Shown one piece after another: positions 24,146 through 35,667 of a stretch of DNA of 64,000 nucleotides. Source of the DNA: Amylostereum areolatum (Eukaryota > Basidiomycota > Agaricomycetes > Russulales > Stereaceae). The notes beneath the pieces were generated by a model. The model saw only the letters and a list, made by a program, of their open reading frames with translations. It ran no database searches and was not told the origin of the DNA. The stretch covers positions 1,674,001 to 1,738,000 of the forward strand of contig SAXG01000003.1 of assembly GCA_012932865.1 (NCBI GenBank). Reading direction: 5' to 3'. Numbering within the stretch: the first letter of the stretch is position 1; each line of letters starts with the position of its first letter. Made by a program: the position numbers and the translations under genes.

Positions 24146-25874
24146 TCAGCTGGGCATTTGCGCCTCGTGACAAGAATCCAGGTAGTCCAACAATGCTTCG
24201 CGCATCCCTGGAACAGGAAGCTTCCAACTGGTGTGAATACAGCGCGTGAGACGAGAAGCATTAGGTAGATTAGAAGTATGCGCACTTGTTCATGTCGGGG
24301 GCAGACGCATCGACACCCCTGATCGCTGAGGCAAGACGCCCGGGCACGCCTGGCTCTTGCGCCAGTGTCTTAATGGGCGTGACATAGGGTCGAATGGTAA
24401 AGATGACAGCGCCAGTACGCGGAAGACGTCTGAGACTTTGATGCTCAGAACGAAGTTGGATGCGGTGAGGGGCAAATTCGATAGGCGGCGGCGGCTTCTC
24501 GTCGATAGCCTTACGCTGTAGCGCATCCAACGCAGTCTGGGACGCCGCAGGATCTCCGCGTTCGCGCATATAAGACGATGGTCCGTGCTGGAATTCATCT
24601 TCACTTCCAAAGACGGACTGGTTCCAAGCGAGTTCTTCGGGGTCGGTCGGGTCGGTGTCGTCGCCGAGCACTTGAAGAAACCAGTTGTCCCTTACGACTG
24701 GTCCGCCGAGTTTGATGTTACTGAAAAAGCGGTTGAGAGAAGGACGAAGTTTTTCTTGATCTGAGAAAGGAGACCGATGAGACGGCAAAAGCAGAAGTAG
24801 AGCAGGCCCGTACAGTATGGCACGTCGCTGGACATATGCAACTCGTCGAGGGGCATTCCAATCTTATCCCTCAATCGCCAGAATCCTGTTGCAGCCTCAG
24901 GACATGGATAGCACTAGGAGCATGGAGAACACGTACCGGGAATGATGATCGCTCCTGCTTGAAGGTAGTACTGACCATCTTTACCTTCAATCATGATGGC
25001 GAAGTCGTCTTGTATCCTATCCGATAGGGTTTCAGTGCGGAAAGTCTATCACTCAAGGTAAAAAGCCTACAGCGACGCAGCGACGCGGATTGGCTCGTCC
25101 TTCTCCAGGTCGTACGTAACGTCCACGGGATTGATCGTGATTGTCTTGATCTTCCCCAACCTATACCAGCCCCCCTTGGAAGCATCCCGCGTAACCGTGT
25201 AGATGGAGGGATACCGCCTCGACAAAAACTCGGCCAGTTCGTGCATAAGTTCGTCCGCCGCCTCAGCTCCTCCGCGCACAATGGGGCGATCCGGAACGAC
25301 TTGGATGAGCTTCTCGCCACGGCTTGCAATGCGCTCAGAACGGATGCGGTGGTACTTCAAGAATTGATTGTCCACCTGCGGACGTCAATAAGGATCACCC
25401 TCGAGATAATTAGATGCTCACCTCAATCCAATTATCCCAGCCCATATTGCGCATACCCATCGTGACGCTAAATGAAAATTTGAATGGAATTTGACGCAAA
25501 AAGGGTCGGATGGGCGTACTGATAGGTCCCAGCCTTAAAGGGACGGTATATACGAGTCAGCATGTCGCTGAGCTTCTCCGTGGAGGGAGTGACGGCAGGA
25601 TACGTGAAGTCTTCTGGAGACCATTCTGCAACAATAATCCGATTATGACTACAGTGCCCAAAAACTCGGTATCAGAAGACGGCTCACCACCTAATGCACG
25701 GTTGCTCTTCACCCCCTCGATGTCTGGTTTCGCAAGTTCGTCTAGGCCCTTTTCTGAGGTGGTGTCGATCGCAGGCGCGGAGCGTGACTGAAATATCTTG
25801 AATGCGATAGCGCACACGAGAAACGACAGCCCAAATAACACAAGGTCTTGAAGGGTAAGAGGTATAGGGTACAT
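24146..25874 (-). CDS. HRQ family / heme-dependent oxidative N-demethylase-like (DUF3445), copy 1
   Basis: Member of the DUF3445 group (HODM alpha-subunit-like); characterised bacterial relatives are heme enzymes acting on small methylated amines. An N-terminal hydrophobic anchor follows the ATG at 25874 (LQDLVLFGLSFLVCAIAFKI). The body contains WSPEDFTYPAV, RIYRPFK, MGMRNMGWDNWIE, HELAEFLSRRYPSIY, FAIMIEGKDGQYYLQAGA, GMPLDELHM, LNRFFSNIKLGGPVVRDNWF, RSEHQSLRRLPRTGAVIFTI and a C-terminus LLDYLDSCHEAQ ending at 24146. I place six introns of ordinary size, all in phase, so roughly 450 residues are intact. SEHQSLRRLPRTGA matches the family's most conserved segment. Paralogous to the gene at 30315-32084 with the same intron positions where I could compare. 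Substrate unknown. Confidence 0.88.
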
Positions 25875-26189
25875 GGTCGAAGATGGAGGTCAAGAGCAAT
25901 AGAGCTTATCACAATGGGGCAGATGATAAGCGACCCAGATAGTGTCCGCCTGGGTCACCAGATTCCACGGTACTATTCAATTGTTCTGTACTCAGTAATC
26001 AGGAGCAGAAGTAGAAGGCTGCTAGACTCACGAAGCAAGAACGAAAGTCCGTCATCATTGGGCGCCGGTCTATTAGTGATCAGCAAGTGTTGAAGTTTGA
26101 ATGCCTTATTCCGCATACCGCCTCCCAGATGGAGAAAACCCCACTACTCCAATGGATCCAGCCACCCCGCCTCCAGGAAAGGTATGTCA

Positions 26190-26438
26190 TCACTTATCTT
26201 TCGCATTCCAGTGTGGGAGCATCGCCGAATGCCGGGTATAAGAGGGGAAGCCTTTGGCCTGCGTCCTGGGCTTGAGCGCGAGCTCCGAGGTCCGCTCGGA
26301 CGATGGGTAAAGCGTACGGTTTGTAGCAGCAAGAGAGAGCTTGGGGAGATGCTCCATGGCGGGAGGTGAAACACGGGCAGAGTCAAGGGCCAAGGCAGAA
26401 CGGTACACGTCGACGGTCGTAGAGCTTTGGCGGCCCAC
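26190..26438 (-). CDS. small hypothetical ORF, weak
   Basis: An ATG-initiated frame (MGRQSSTTVDVYRSALALD to HSAMLPHWNAKDK) has protein-like composition, but no motif and no clear promoter. It might continue through an intron that starts at its end. It could be chance. Confidence 0.2.
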   Translation of the reverse strand: MGRQSSTTVDVYRSALALDSARVSPPAMEHLPKLSLAATNRTLYPSSERTSELALKPRTQAKGFPSYTRHSAMLPHWNAKDK

Positions 26439-26750
26439 GGGTAAGTATTTCGATTCAGACGTTTGGCCATGTGATCGTGATTTGTAAGTAAAGTTGTGGC
26501 ACCGACACGGTGGGCTTCTCGTTCAACCAATTCCAATTTTTGTCAAGCTCCCTCCACCTCCACCTCCATTCAAAACCCATACGAGCGCTGCTATCTCCCT
26601 TTAAAAGCATATATCAAGGAAGCCACTGACTCACCATCTCTTCCCTGGCAGCACTAATTACGAGTCCGCGGACCGGAACCACTGCCTGAAGCCTCGTAGT
26701 CATTCATTGAAGGTGGACCTCGGTCTCAACTTGACTTTTTCTCATTTAGC

Positions 26751-26969
26751 ATGAACATATTTTACTCTGTTCAAGACCGGCTTCCATTCCCACATGAGTT
26801 CCAGTTTTTCACTTATCCAGGAGTCGAGCACTCAAGCTTGTCGTAAGCCGCTTTCCCGTCGGTTCAAGACGTCGCCCGGTCCGACTCTGTGCGACTTGCC
26901 CTCAGTCCAAGACATACCTTGAGCCAAATATATAAGCATCTCTCACATCAGCGTCTCAAGAACCCATAG
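26751..26969 (+). CDS. candidate 51-residue protein with one intron
   Basis: The ATG at 26751 opens MNIFYSVQDRLPFPHEFQFF. A textbook GTAAGC..CTCAG intron (26843-26905, 63 nt) joins in phase to a second exon ending HQRLKNP and a TAG at 26967-26969. The good splice signals are the main support. No homology recognised and no signal peptide. Confidence 0.25.
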
Positions 26970-28378
26970 TTCGACCTCGACCCACGCTGCCGGACCTCCA
27001 TCGACCTTTGTTTTTGGTTTATCTAACCGCTTTCTTGGCTCCTCAACATCCTTGTCCGACGCTATCCTCCTCCCAGGCCAGATTTCTCGGTCAGATGTGA
27101 TTACACACCAGCCTGTCCTAGGTATCGCTCTTCCGAACCCATCACTCAAGTCGAAAGCGTTGCACCACAGTCAACGCTGCCTACAACAGGGCCCATCTCT
27201 GTGAAGGACAAGCTGGAAGGTCTCCCCACTATTCCCGGGCTCCGGCCTACCGTCTGTTTCGATGGATTTCGCATGCTGTGGACTTACGTGCTGCCGGGAG
27301 CAAGAAGCGTTTGGCCCTTACAGCCCGAGCACCAAGATCACAGAGGTTATGCCGTCTTTCGGTACCAATACCACACGTAGCCCGTCCTCGTGCCTATCTT
27401 CTATCAGCACCCCAGCCGAAACGGTTGGTTTGCTGACACAGATGAGCCGGGGTTAGTGCAATTTATCAACAGTCGTAATGGTCAATCAAGGCGTCAAATA
27501 AGCTTCGTCTCCGTCCAATATCATGTTCATTGCTGCAACAATAATCATTGACATTCGTCGATCATCTAGATGTCTGAATGTGGGTGTTCTGGGGACCTGG
27601 AAAACGGCAGGGCCTGCTGCGCCCCGCTACCACAGGTTGCATGGTGGACATCCTTCGCCACCTTTCCTTAACTTTTCCGCTCTTATCATCCGTCATTCTC
27701 AGCACCATCATCCGTGACATGGGCGAGTGGGCGTGGCCCCTTCACATTGGAGTCACAACACGAGACCTCATCATGCCCTGGGCCCCCAAGTGCTAACGAC
27801 TCGGACATGGCGTGGGCTCGTATGTTGAGGGTATGGGAAGCCCTGCACAGGCCTGGTTCACAAGGAAGCCAGAAATGTTGGGTGGACCATAATGCCCCCC
27901 TAAGCATGTGAACGTTGCACGATGATACGCAATGCTAATTCATCGATTTCTTCGGTTGATCGTGCTCCTTCACGTCTACACCTAACTCTCAGAGCCAACT
28001 CTCGTAGGGCCAAGAATCATCGTACCTGGTTCGTATCTTTTACTCGATCTCACCTCCCTGGAACATCATTTCGAACCCGAACTGGCCACTTGAACTTCAT
28101 AGAATCATACCTCTCGCACCCACACCCACTGGCACAGGCCCATGACTTCTATCAATGGGTGTAGGGTGGTGCGACGAGTCCACGCCTCCCGCACGTTCAT
28201 CTCCTCAGCTTTTATAGGCTCGCTGGTGCTTGCGTCTGTCATTCCGCGGAGTCTTCAGGTTCTGTAAGCATCCGCGCCTCCCTGGCACTCCCCATTCCGA
28301 TCCCAATTGCTAATACATCCCCATACAGCCTTCCTCCCCGCTCTACAAACTTTCCCCTCGCATCAATCTGCTAACAAT

Positions 28379-29884
28379 ATGAGCGACGAAGGGAGCATCG
28401 ACGAGGACAGGCTCGCACCCGACTGGATCTGGTATCGGTACCACAAGGACCTCGATTCATTCGACAACGCTTTCATTGAGAAATGGAAGAACGATCTCGA
28501 CGGTGTCTTGGTTTTTGTACGTCCACTTTCCCCTCATCATGTCGAGGAGTCTGCTAAAGACGCTACTTTCCGCCTCCAGGCAGGCCTCTTTTCCGCGATG
28601 GTCGCTGGATTCTTCATAGACAGCAAGACGTCCCTCCAGCCCGACCCAGCGTCGCAGACCGTCCAATTGTTGTCTGCAATCCTGGACGTAGAGCTCGGTG
28701 CATCCTTCGAAACTCGGAAGCTCACTCCAAGCCATTCCACCCCATCCACTCAATCCACATTGGCCAACCTCCTTTTCATGTACAGCCTTTTCTTCAGCGT
28801 GACCTGCGCGCTGGCGGCGACCTTGCTGCAGCGGTGGGTTTGCATGTTCGTCCAGGACGTCAAAACGCTTCCTGTTCAAGGATGTGCACTCGGACGTCGT
28901 CGCGCGATCGCCGCCTTCGGCGCCAGGCGTTTTCAAATGGCTCCCGTTGCCGAACTCATGGCGTTTCTCCTCCACGTTTCCTTTTTTCTCTTCTTTTTCG
29001 GGTTCATCTATTACCTGAAGGGAGTCGACGACCAACTTGGGGACCAAATGTTCTTGTTGGTCGTATGCATGACCATCGTATACGCGGTCCTGACTGCGTG
29101 CCCTCTTATTTGGCGGGAAAGTCCCTACCAGACACCATTATCATTCGTTCTATGGCGCACGATGTTCATCTTCACTATCGTCCTCACGATCGTGGCCAAG
29201 ATTATCCTCAAAATATGGAGCAAACTGTCGCATGCCAAGGGACCTTCAAGGGAGCCACCGAGGTATTACGAGCGCTTTAAAATGTGCTTGGGCGAGTTCA
29301 CCGCACGAGCACGCGCGAACGGACAACTCCGCGTAACAGATGTCATGGCCCTCGTCGAGCTTTCTGGGTTGCTCGTCGACCTTAAAGCCAAGGAGAGGTT
29401 CCTCAGGGGTATGGTCATGTTCCTGGAGTCCTGTGGCGCCACCCCGGACCCGGACAAAGTCGCTCACGATTTACCTCGGGAAGCAAGGAAAGCGCTCGAG
29501 TACCTTGGAGAGCATTCCGCGCCTATCATATCCATTATCGAGTCTATCCCTTCGTCCTCGGCATTATGGAGCCATGAAGGGGTGGAGGTCGTCAAGAAGG
29601 CGATCGCGCTCGCTACTCTTCGCTTTCACGGCGACGAATCACGTGCAGTTCCCCCATGCCCCCAGAGGGTCTCAAACGATCTCAGTGATCATTCCAGTGA
29701 CGAGAATCGAGTAGTAACGAACATGCCGGCACGCACATTAGAATTCATCGAGACGTCCCAGGGTGTCTCGACGCGAACTCGTGGAAAGGCCCCGGGAGAA
29801 GTGGTACTAGAGCATCGCGGATCCGACTGGAGCTACGAAAATAGTACAGAACTCCCGTACAACGGAGCTGCATACAGTGCGTAG
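28379..29884 (+). CDS. DUF6535-type multi-pass membrane protein
   Basis: The ATG at 28379 gives MSDEGSIDEDRLAPDWIWYR. A 62-nt intron (about 28517-28578) joins DLDGVLVF to AGLFSAMVAGFFIDSK, the DUF6535 hallmark (an L-V-F-A-G-L-F-S-A type motif followed by a helix and then Q/P-rich residues). Three or more membrane helices follow: NLLFMYSLFFSVTCALAATL, LMAFLLHVSFFLFFFGFIYY and FLLVVCMTIVYAVLTACPLI; a fourth is MFIFTIVLTIVAKIILKI. The helical C-terminal part (residues about 310-500) has no domain I recognise. DUF6535 genes are numerous in Agaricomycetes and often lie in variable regions; their role is unknown. It sits between the two HRQ paralogues, on the opposite strand. Confidence 0.85.
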   Translation: MSDEGSIDEDRLAPDWIWYRYHKDLDSFDNAFIEKWKNDLDGVLVFVRPLSPHHVEESAKDATFRLQAGLFSAMVAGFFIDSKTSLQPDPASQTVQLLSAILDVELGASFETRKLTPSHSTPSTQSTLANLLFMYSLFFSVTCALAATLLQRWVCMFVQDVKTLPVQGCALGRRRAIAAFGARRFQMAPVAELMAFLLHVSFFLFFFGFIYYLKGVDDQLGDQMFLLVVCMTIVYAVLTACPLIWRESPYQTPLSFVLWRTMFIFTIVLTIVAKIILKIWSKLSHAKGPSREPPRYYERFKMCLGEFTARARANGQLRVTDVMALVELSGLLVDLKAKERFLRGMVMFLESCGATPDPDKVAHDLPREARKALEYLGEHSAPIISIIESIPSSSALWSHEGVEVVKKAIALATLRFHGDESRAVPPCPQRVSNDLSDHSSDENRVVTNMPARTLEFIETSQGVSTRTRGKAPGEVVLEHRGSDWSYENSTELPYNGAAYSA

Positions 29885-30314
29885 ACACAATTGGTGACCG
29901 ACTCCTTGAAGCACGATTGAGCCTCTGCACCTTTCCCAACCTTCCCCATGCAATTACAGTTCAAATTGGCCTTTTATCTATCTATCCACAACGGACCGCG
30001 TTGAGGCTCTTCACACTATAATTATAGCCTTTCGCATACGACTATAGTCTACGGCGCTCCCAATTCAATTATGTCTTCCGCTCTCGGCAGTTGTTCCAGT
30101 TTTCGAAGAGGAACTTTGATGATATGTAGATGCTATTCATTGCATTCAATGTACTATGTACATAGGCGATAGCATCGGTTTTACCATGAACACGCTTAAC
30201 ATGAAACACCCGACTGGATCAGAGTGCGCATATGTTCTGCAATACTGTAGGAAGGCGTATGAAGGCATCCAACAGATAAGCATCCCAATGAGATACAATT
30301 CAAAAACGACACCT
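29885..30314. other. convergent 3' intergenic region
   Basis: Between the DUF6535 gene (+) and HRQ copy 2 (-). AT-rich relative to its neighbours, without coding signal. Confidence 0.5.
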
Positions 30315-32084
30315 TCACCCGTCCTCCACTCTCGTCTCGCCATCTTGTACCTGTGCATCATGGCAAGAGTCCAGATATTCCAACAGAACTTCGCCTGTGC
30401 CAGCTACCGGAAGCTTGCGTCTGACAATAAAACCCGCGTGTAAGCACGACATACCCCTGTTAAGGTGAATAGAACATTCACGGACTGATATATATCTGGG
30501 GACGACGCCTGGACCCCTCGCAATGCGGCTGCCAACCGCCCAGGCATTCCAGGCTCTCGTGCGAGCTTCACCACAGGCGTCAGATATGTCCTGATAGTGA
30601 ACACCACCGCGCCTGTGCGAGGCAGACGGCGGAGGGACTGGCGCTCCGAACGAAGGCGAATGTTTTCCGGAGAAGGCGACGACGGAGTCGGCGCGGCTTG
30701 TACAGCCCTCGACTTCGTAGCAGAGGACTTATCAGGAACTTCTGCAGCGCGTTCGCGCGCATACGAGGAGGTAGGGTGGGGATAGTCATCCTCGAGGCCG
30801 AAGACGGTGGAGTTCCAGGCAAGCTCCTCTGGATCGATGGGAGCTGCCGTAATTGATGGTCCGACGATGTGGAAGAACCAGTTGTTACGGACGACAGGGG
30901 AGTCGGTTTCAATACGACGGAAGAAACGGTTCATGGAGCGCTGAAGTTTGTCCGCGTCTGTACGATGTCAACTCAGCAAGGTGTCGGTGGACATAATAAG
31001 AGAGAGAAATAAGGGGGGACGCACAGTAGGGAACTTCGCCGGAGAAGTGAATTTCGTCAAGCGGCATTCCGACCTTATCCTCTAGGCGCCATCCTCCTGA
31101 TAAACGAGGTCAAAAAATGCTATGGGGGAGTAGATGTAAAGTACCTGGTACAACGATCGCCCCGGCTTGGAGATAATACTGACCATCCTTGCCTTCGATC
31201 AAGATGGCGAAGTCGTCTTGGGTACTACCGGTCATGTTACAAGGTGAAGTCGTCGGCGAAAAATAAATCATACAGAGAGGCCACGATGCACATAGGATCA
31301 TCCTTCTCCAAGTCGTACGTGACGTTCAGCGGTTGGATGGTCATGGTGGTAATCTTGCCCTCGCCTTCCGGCCCTTCTCCGTGGTTTTCCCGCGTTGCTG
31401 CATACACCTTCGGATAACGTTTGGACAAAAATTCCGCCAATTCATGGACCAGCTCGAGTGCTGCTTCAGCGCCTCCACAAACGATGGGTCGGTCAGGGAC
31501 TACTTGCACAAGTTTATGTCCACGAGTAGCGATACGATCGCAACGAATTCGGTGATATGTGGGCAATTCATTATCGAGCTGGAATGAACGGGATGGGGTC
31601 AGGACTCAGATGTTTCGGGCGCAGAGGTATATAAGTACCTCAATCCAGTCGTTCCAGTCCATGGCACGAATGCCCATGGTGACACTACGTAGTTACCACG
31701 ACGAAGGTTTAGGAAGGTCCCGGCGTTCAGCGGATCAAGCGTACTGGTAATCCCCTCCCTTGAACGGACGGTAAACTCGTGATTGTATGTCCTCCAATCT
31801 CTCGGTACACGGAACAACAGTCGGGTACACGAAGTGTTCTGGGATCCATTCTACAGGACAGTTCAATTAAGTAGAACCCTTTGGAAAGAATCACACGCAC
31901 CCCCGAATGCGCGGGACTGGTTGGCATTGGCTTGTTTGCCGGCTTCTTCGGCTTGTGGAGGGCCATCGCGAGAGAAATGACATTTGTACGACCATCGCCG
32001 TCGTAGAATGTATATGGCGTACACAACGGCAACCAGCCCGGTGAGGATAAGGTCCCAGGGTGTGCCTCTGTTAAGAGGCTCCAT
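30315..32084 (-). CDS. HRQ family / heme-dependent oxidative N-demethylase-like (DUF3445), copy 2
   Basis: Paralogue of the gene at 24146-25874. The ATG at 32084 is followed by an N-terminal anchor (WDLILTGLVAVVYAIYIL) and then a basic stretch RRRWSYK, a topology-fixing signature. The body contains MGIRAMDWNDWIE, HELAEFLSKRYPKVY, FAILIEGKDGQYYLQAGA, SMNRFFRRIETDSPVVRNNW, RSERQSLRRLPRTGAVVFTI and LLEYLDSCHDAQ, with a stop at 30315. Introns fall at matching positions; one begins at GTACGC inside the ..YH|VTMG.. junction in both copies. No indel is needed. Compared with copy 1 the heme-domain core is well conserved, while the N-terminal anchor and linker have diverged. Probably an ER- or outer-membrane-anchored oxidative enzyme; substrate unknown. 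Confidence 0.88.
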
Positions 32085-32510
32085 GTTATCCGAAGGATGG
32101 TCAGAGATGGGAGGGTCCAGTTATAAGTTCCAGCGTGGGTGATAAGAAGCTCGAGTCATAGTACACGAGGGCTTCGCGTACACTGTCATGAATTGTACAT
32201 CGGTGGCCGGAAGACACCTGTCTCGTATAGCTGCTGTAAATAAATCATGAAGAGGGCGATAAGGCTTTCAAAGGTGGACGATAACGAGCGAACAGGTAAA
32301 GGTGGGGGTTGTGTAAACGGCAAGCGGAGAGGAGTCGGGAAAGGCAGGAGGTGGTCGGCCGTTGCCGGCACGCGGAGAGAAATGTCGGATTTGTGACGAG
32401 CATCAACATACAACCTCCTCCCCACTCATTCTGTGTGCGTGTCTTCTTCTTTCACTTTGTGTCTCTCTACAGGTCGGGCTAAACATCTCCGTGTTTTTGC
32501 GCTATAGAAC
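32085..32510. promoter_or_regulatory. divergent promoter region, HRQ copy 2 / ATP7
   Basis: 426 bp between head-to-head genes. A CT-rich stretch (32430-32470) lies upstream of the ATP7 start, common in fungal promoters. No coding signal. Confidence 0.45.
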
Positions 32511-33275
32511 ATGTCTAAAGTAGCGGCTGCCGCGGTAGTACGTGCTCCTAACTCAATCCCCGGTGTACCCTGAACGCTGACCGACATTTCCTCTTGCAGG
32601 ACTTCACCCGCATCTACTCGTCCCTTGGCTTGGGAAAAGGTCCCACTTGTGCTATTACTCTCCTTTCATACCGAATTGACGCGGTACCACAGAGACCGTT
32701 GCGGCCCTCCAGGCCTTCCGCAAGCGGCACGCGGATGCCCAGCGCATCAGCGCGACGCTAAACTCGCAGCCCACGACTGTTGACTTCGCGCACTACCGCT
32801 CTGTGCTGAAGAATAAGGCTGTCGTCGACGAGGCCGAGAAGGTTCTGGGCGAGTTCAAGCCTGTCACCTACGACGTTACTGCACACATCAAGGCGATTGA
32901 GACTTTCGAAGCGAAGGCGGTGCGTGCTTTTCTCGGAGTTCCCACTAGGGGGGACGGTGAATGCTGACGGGGATATGGGTTATTATGGGTGTGTAGGTCA
33001 CCAAGGCGAAGGAGACCGAGGCGAAGATCGATGTCGAGCTGAAGGATCCTCCAGGCTACTCTCTCCAACATCGAGGAGGCGCGTCCCTTCGAGGACCTCA
33101 CCGTGCGTTTTGTCTGTTATGTCATAGACGTCGTATTCATCGTACCTTTCCTCAGCTCGATGACGTTGGCAAGGCGCACCCACGTATCCTCGAGACCGCC
33201 GAGACTATGGTCAAGAAGGGCAAGTGGACCATCCCGGGGTACAAGGAGAAGTTCGGCGACCTCTCGCTCATGTAG
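32511..33275 (+). CDS. ATP7: mitochondrial ATP synthase subunit d (Atp7)
   Basis: Peripheral-stalk subunit of the F1Fo ATP synthase. Five exons: 32511-32537, 32600-32639, 32693-32919, 32997-33102, 33156-33275. Recognisable segments: DFTRIYSSLGLGK, ETVAALQAFRKRHADAQRIS, NSQPTTVDFAHYRSVLKNKA, EFKPVTYDVTAHIKAIETFE, TKAKETEAKIDVELKD, and the C-terminus TMVKKGKWTIPGYKEKFGDL. The exons sum to 520 nt, one too many. Within exon 4 the reading after VELKD is lost at the CC at 33048-33049; removing one base recovers the family sequence through NIEEARPFEDLT and restores a 172-residue protein. As ATP7 is needed for respiration, I read this as a sequence error rather than gene loss. Confidence 0.93.
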
Positions 33276-33588
33276 ACGCTGTATCTCTGTCCTTTTGGAG
33301 GAGCATAGAAATAGAAAATTCGCTTAATGCATCCTCGACGTTTGAATTCGCACACTCTCTCGCCATCTCGCCGATATAGCGAATACGGTAAATAATTGGT
33401 ATACATTGTCATGTCTTCTCTAGGCAAGACGCCTTGCTAGATACTACACGCTGGTATTCTTTCCGAGTCCACAAGTATGGGGCGCCTTGGCGCCATCCAA
33501 GTGAGCGTACAACACCAATACCTTAGCGATGAAATAGTATGGCTACAGTTTGTTTTTGGAACTTCTAGGCGATACACAATGGCGCGTG
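33276..33588. other. convergent 3' intergenic region
   Basis: Between ATP7 (+) and hexokinase (-). Nothing beyond probable 3' UTRs. Confidence 0.5.
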
Positions 33589-35667
33589 TCATGGCAAAGC
33601 TTGCTTCGTCGCAATGAGGGCGCACAGCGCGGCTGGGAGGAATCGTTAGCATCGCCCGACAGTTGAAGGGATTGAATGGTACCTCCGACACCGCTGCCAT
33701 CTTTCGCGAGGCCGACCTCTACCTGACGCTCTGCTTGCTCGCCAATTAGGTCCCTGAGGGCCTCGCGCATACGCTCCTCGAAACGTGGATAGAATTGTAT
33801 CAAGCTGCATATCAGTCAGTTAGACAAATGCCCCGGCCAAGGCGCTGCTTGTCGACAGACCTTCCATCCACGCCAACAGGAATGCGTCCCTCCTTCACGC
33901 ACTGTGCGTCACTCCCGAGTCCATTAACAAAGCCCATCTGGCTTGCCACCGTCGCAACAGCACACGCGCTGAGCCTTGCGGCACGGCCGACCACTAAAGA
34001 GCACGCCCACCGGACGATGGCGGCGTCGCGCAAGGATACGTCCTCGGGGGCATAGCCCAACTGCTTGACCAACACTGTCCGAATACGTTGAAGTCGATGA
34101 AGCGTGCCCGCTGGTAGGGTAGATGTAGAAATTGGCTTAGTAAAATCGAGCAATGACGCATCGTTGTCAAAGACTTTGTCGACTGGAGTACCATTGGCCA
34201 TCGCCCGCTCCTCCTCGGGAAGAATGAGGTCGTTCGTTGTTGCGCCATGGGTTTCTTCCTCCCAAGCTGACTCAACTAGGCTGAGCATCTCCGTGTCAAG
34301 ACCGTAGTGCTTGTTGATTTGCGCAGTCGCCTTTCCGCTGAATAAAATGGGTTGAGGGGCAGCATCGATGAGGGAGAGGAGAATGTTGCGCGTGACCTCG
34401 CCAAGGTACATCCCAGAGATGAATTTCTCGTACGCCTGGAAACGCGGGTTGATGGACTCGCGATCCAGTTTGTTGTCAAACGGCGTCGTAGGAAGTGTTG
34501 TGCGCTGATGCAAAGTTAGGACGAGTAGATGAGAGTATACGCGACGGTCCTACAGAGTTATTGAACGCTCCCCATTCCGTATTGACGATCATCTCGCCTC
34601 CTTTGGCGACAGCGGGGTTGTTTCCGAGTTTTGTAATGTTAGCCACTTGCTCGACATAGGCGCCATTTGTCCCAGTACCAAAAATGGAACCACAAACACA
34701 ACCTCCTGCTGTATATGCGCGTGAGAGGAGTGCGCCCACCGTCTAGACGCGGACGACCGTCGTAAGATTAAAGAGCATTCGCAGTATGGAGCAACATACA
34801 TCGTTCACGAGAGCGACACATTTGACATGTAGATGCTTCTTGTCGAACGCGTCCTGGAGTAGTCTCACGATGTCCTTTCCGATTGCGTTTTTGGCAGCGA
34901 AACCCTTGGTCCATGTAAGGAGATAGCCTTGGTCAAGAGCTGTCTGCTCGACGGGAAACGAGAAGGTAAGCCCGAGCGGGAGGGCGGGTGGGTCGTCCGA
35001 AGGCCCAGAGGGGGCGTGCGCCTGTGTCGGCGAAGAGGCGGAGTTCTCGGTAAGGAATGCGTCTACGGAGTCCGCCATGTACTCTGCGAAGTTGAATGTT
35101 TAAGTGTGAGAGTGATAAAATGCATCCGTATATCACTCGCCGAATAACGTAGTTGCTTCTCCAGTCTTGAGCTGTTCAGAAACCTTGTACTTCTGCTGTT
35201 TGAGTGTGAAAGTCTTGTCGCCGTTGAGCTCAACCTGGCAGACGCGTCTGTAAAGTTCTTATTAGAGATGCAGGCGAGTAGGGTGTCAGCAATTCTTACA
35301 GGTTGGTTCCTCCGAGGTCGAGTGCAAGAAATGTCCTAGGAGGAAGGAACAGCGCGATGAGCAACGAATCAAGCCCACAGCGCCCACAGGGTTACCCCGT
35401 CTCTGTACCGTCCGGTACGCCAGTCACAAAGGTAGGGCTGGTAGATGTCGAAGGTCAAACACGACGCAGAAATTATAGACAAAGATGAACACACATCATG
35501 GCCATCGCTTGCCCATACTCGCTCAAGCCGAGATTGAAATCAGCGAGAAACTGAGATGTGATGGTCTTGAGAGCCTCCTCGCCAAGCTGGAACTGTTCTT
35601 CGATGTCGTCGAGGATCGCCTTGACCCCTTCAGGTCGTGAACGAAAGATGGAGGCGGTGATGGGCAT
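33589..35667 (-). CDS. hexokinase
   Basis: Phosphorylates glucose or fructose with ATP, the first step of glycolysis; cytosolic. I start at the ATG at 35667 (MPITASIFRSRPEGVKAILD). Short 5' exons at 35495-35667, 35396-35437 and 35300-35335 assemble FLALDLGGTNLRVCQVELNG, the phosphate-1 loop. Downstream are the substrate motif LLTWTKGFAA, VALVND|TVGALLSRAY (catalytic Asp), GSIFGTGTNGAYVEQ, and EMIVNTEWGAFNN (glucose-binding Glu). A long exon carries INPRFQAYEKFISGMYLGE and the adenosine-binding half. The C-terminus ALCALIATKQALP is the usual hexokinase ending. About 500 residues, in frame throughout. It shares a 161-bp divergent promoter with APM3. Hexokinase versus glucokinase specificity cannot be told from sequence alone. 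Confidence 0.95.

Larger units (their letters stand above)
25875..28378. other. 2.5-kb region with only weak gene candidates
   Basis: Two low-confidence small ORFs are listed separately (26190-26438 minus, 26751-26969 plus). A TATA-like AATATATAAG lies near 26930. Other open frames between 27000 and 28200 change frame repeatedly, and I could not assemble them. Confidence 0.4.
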
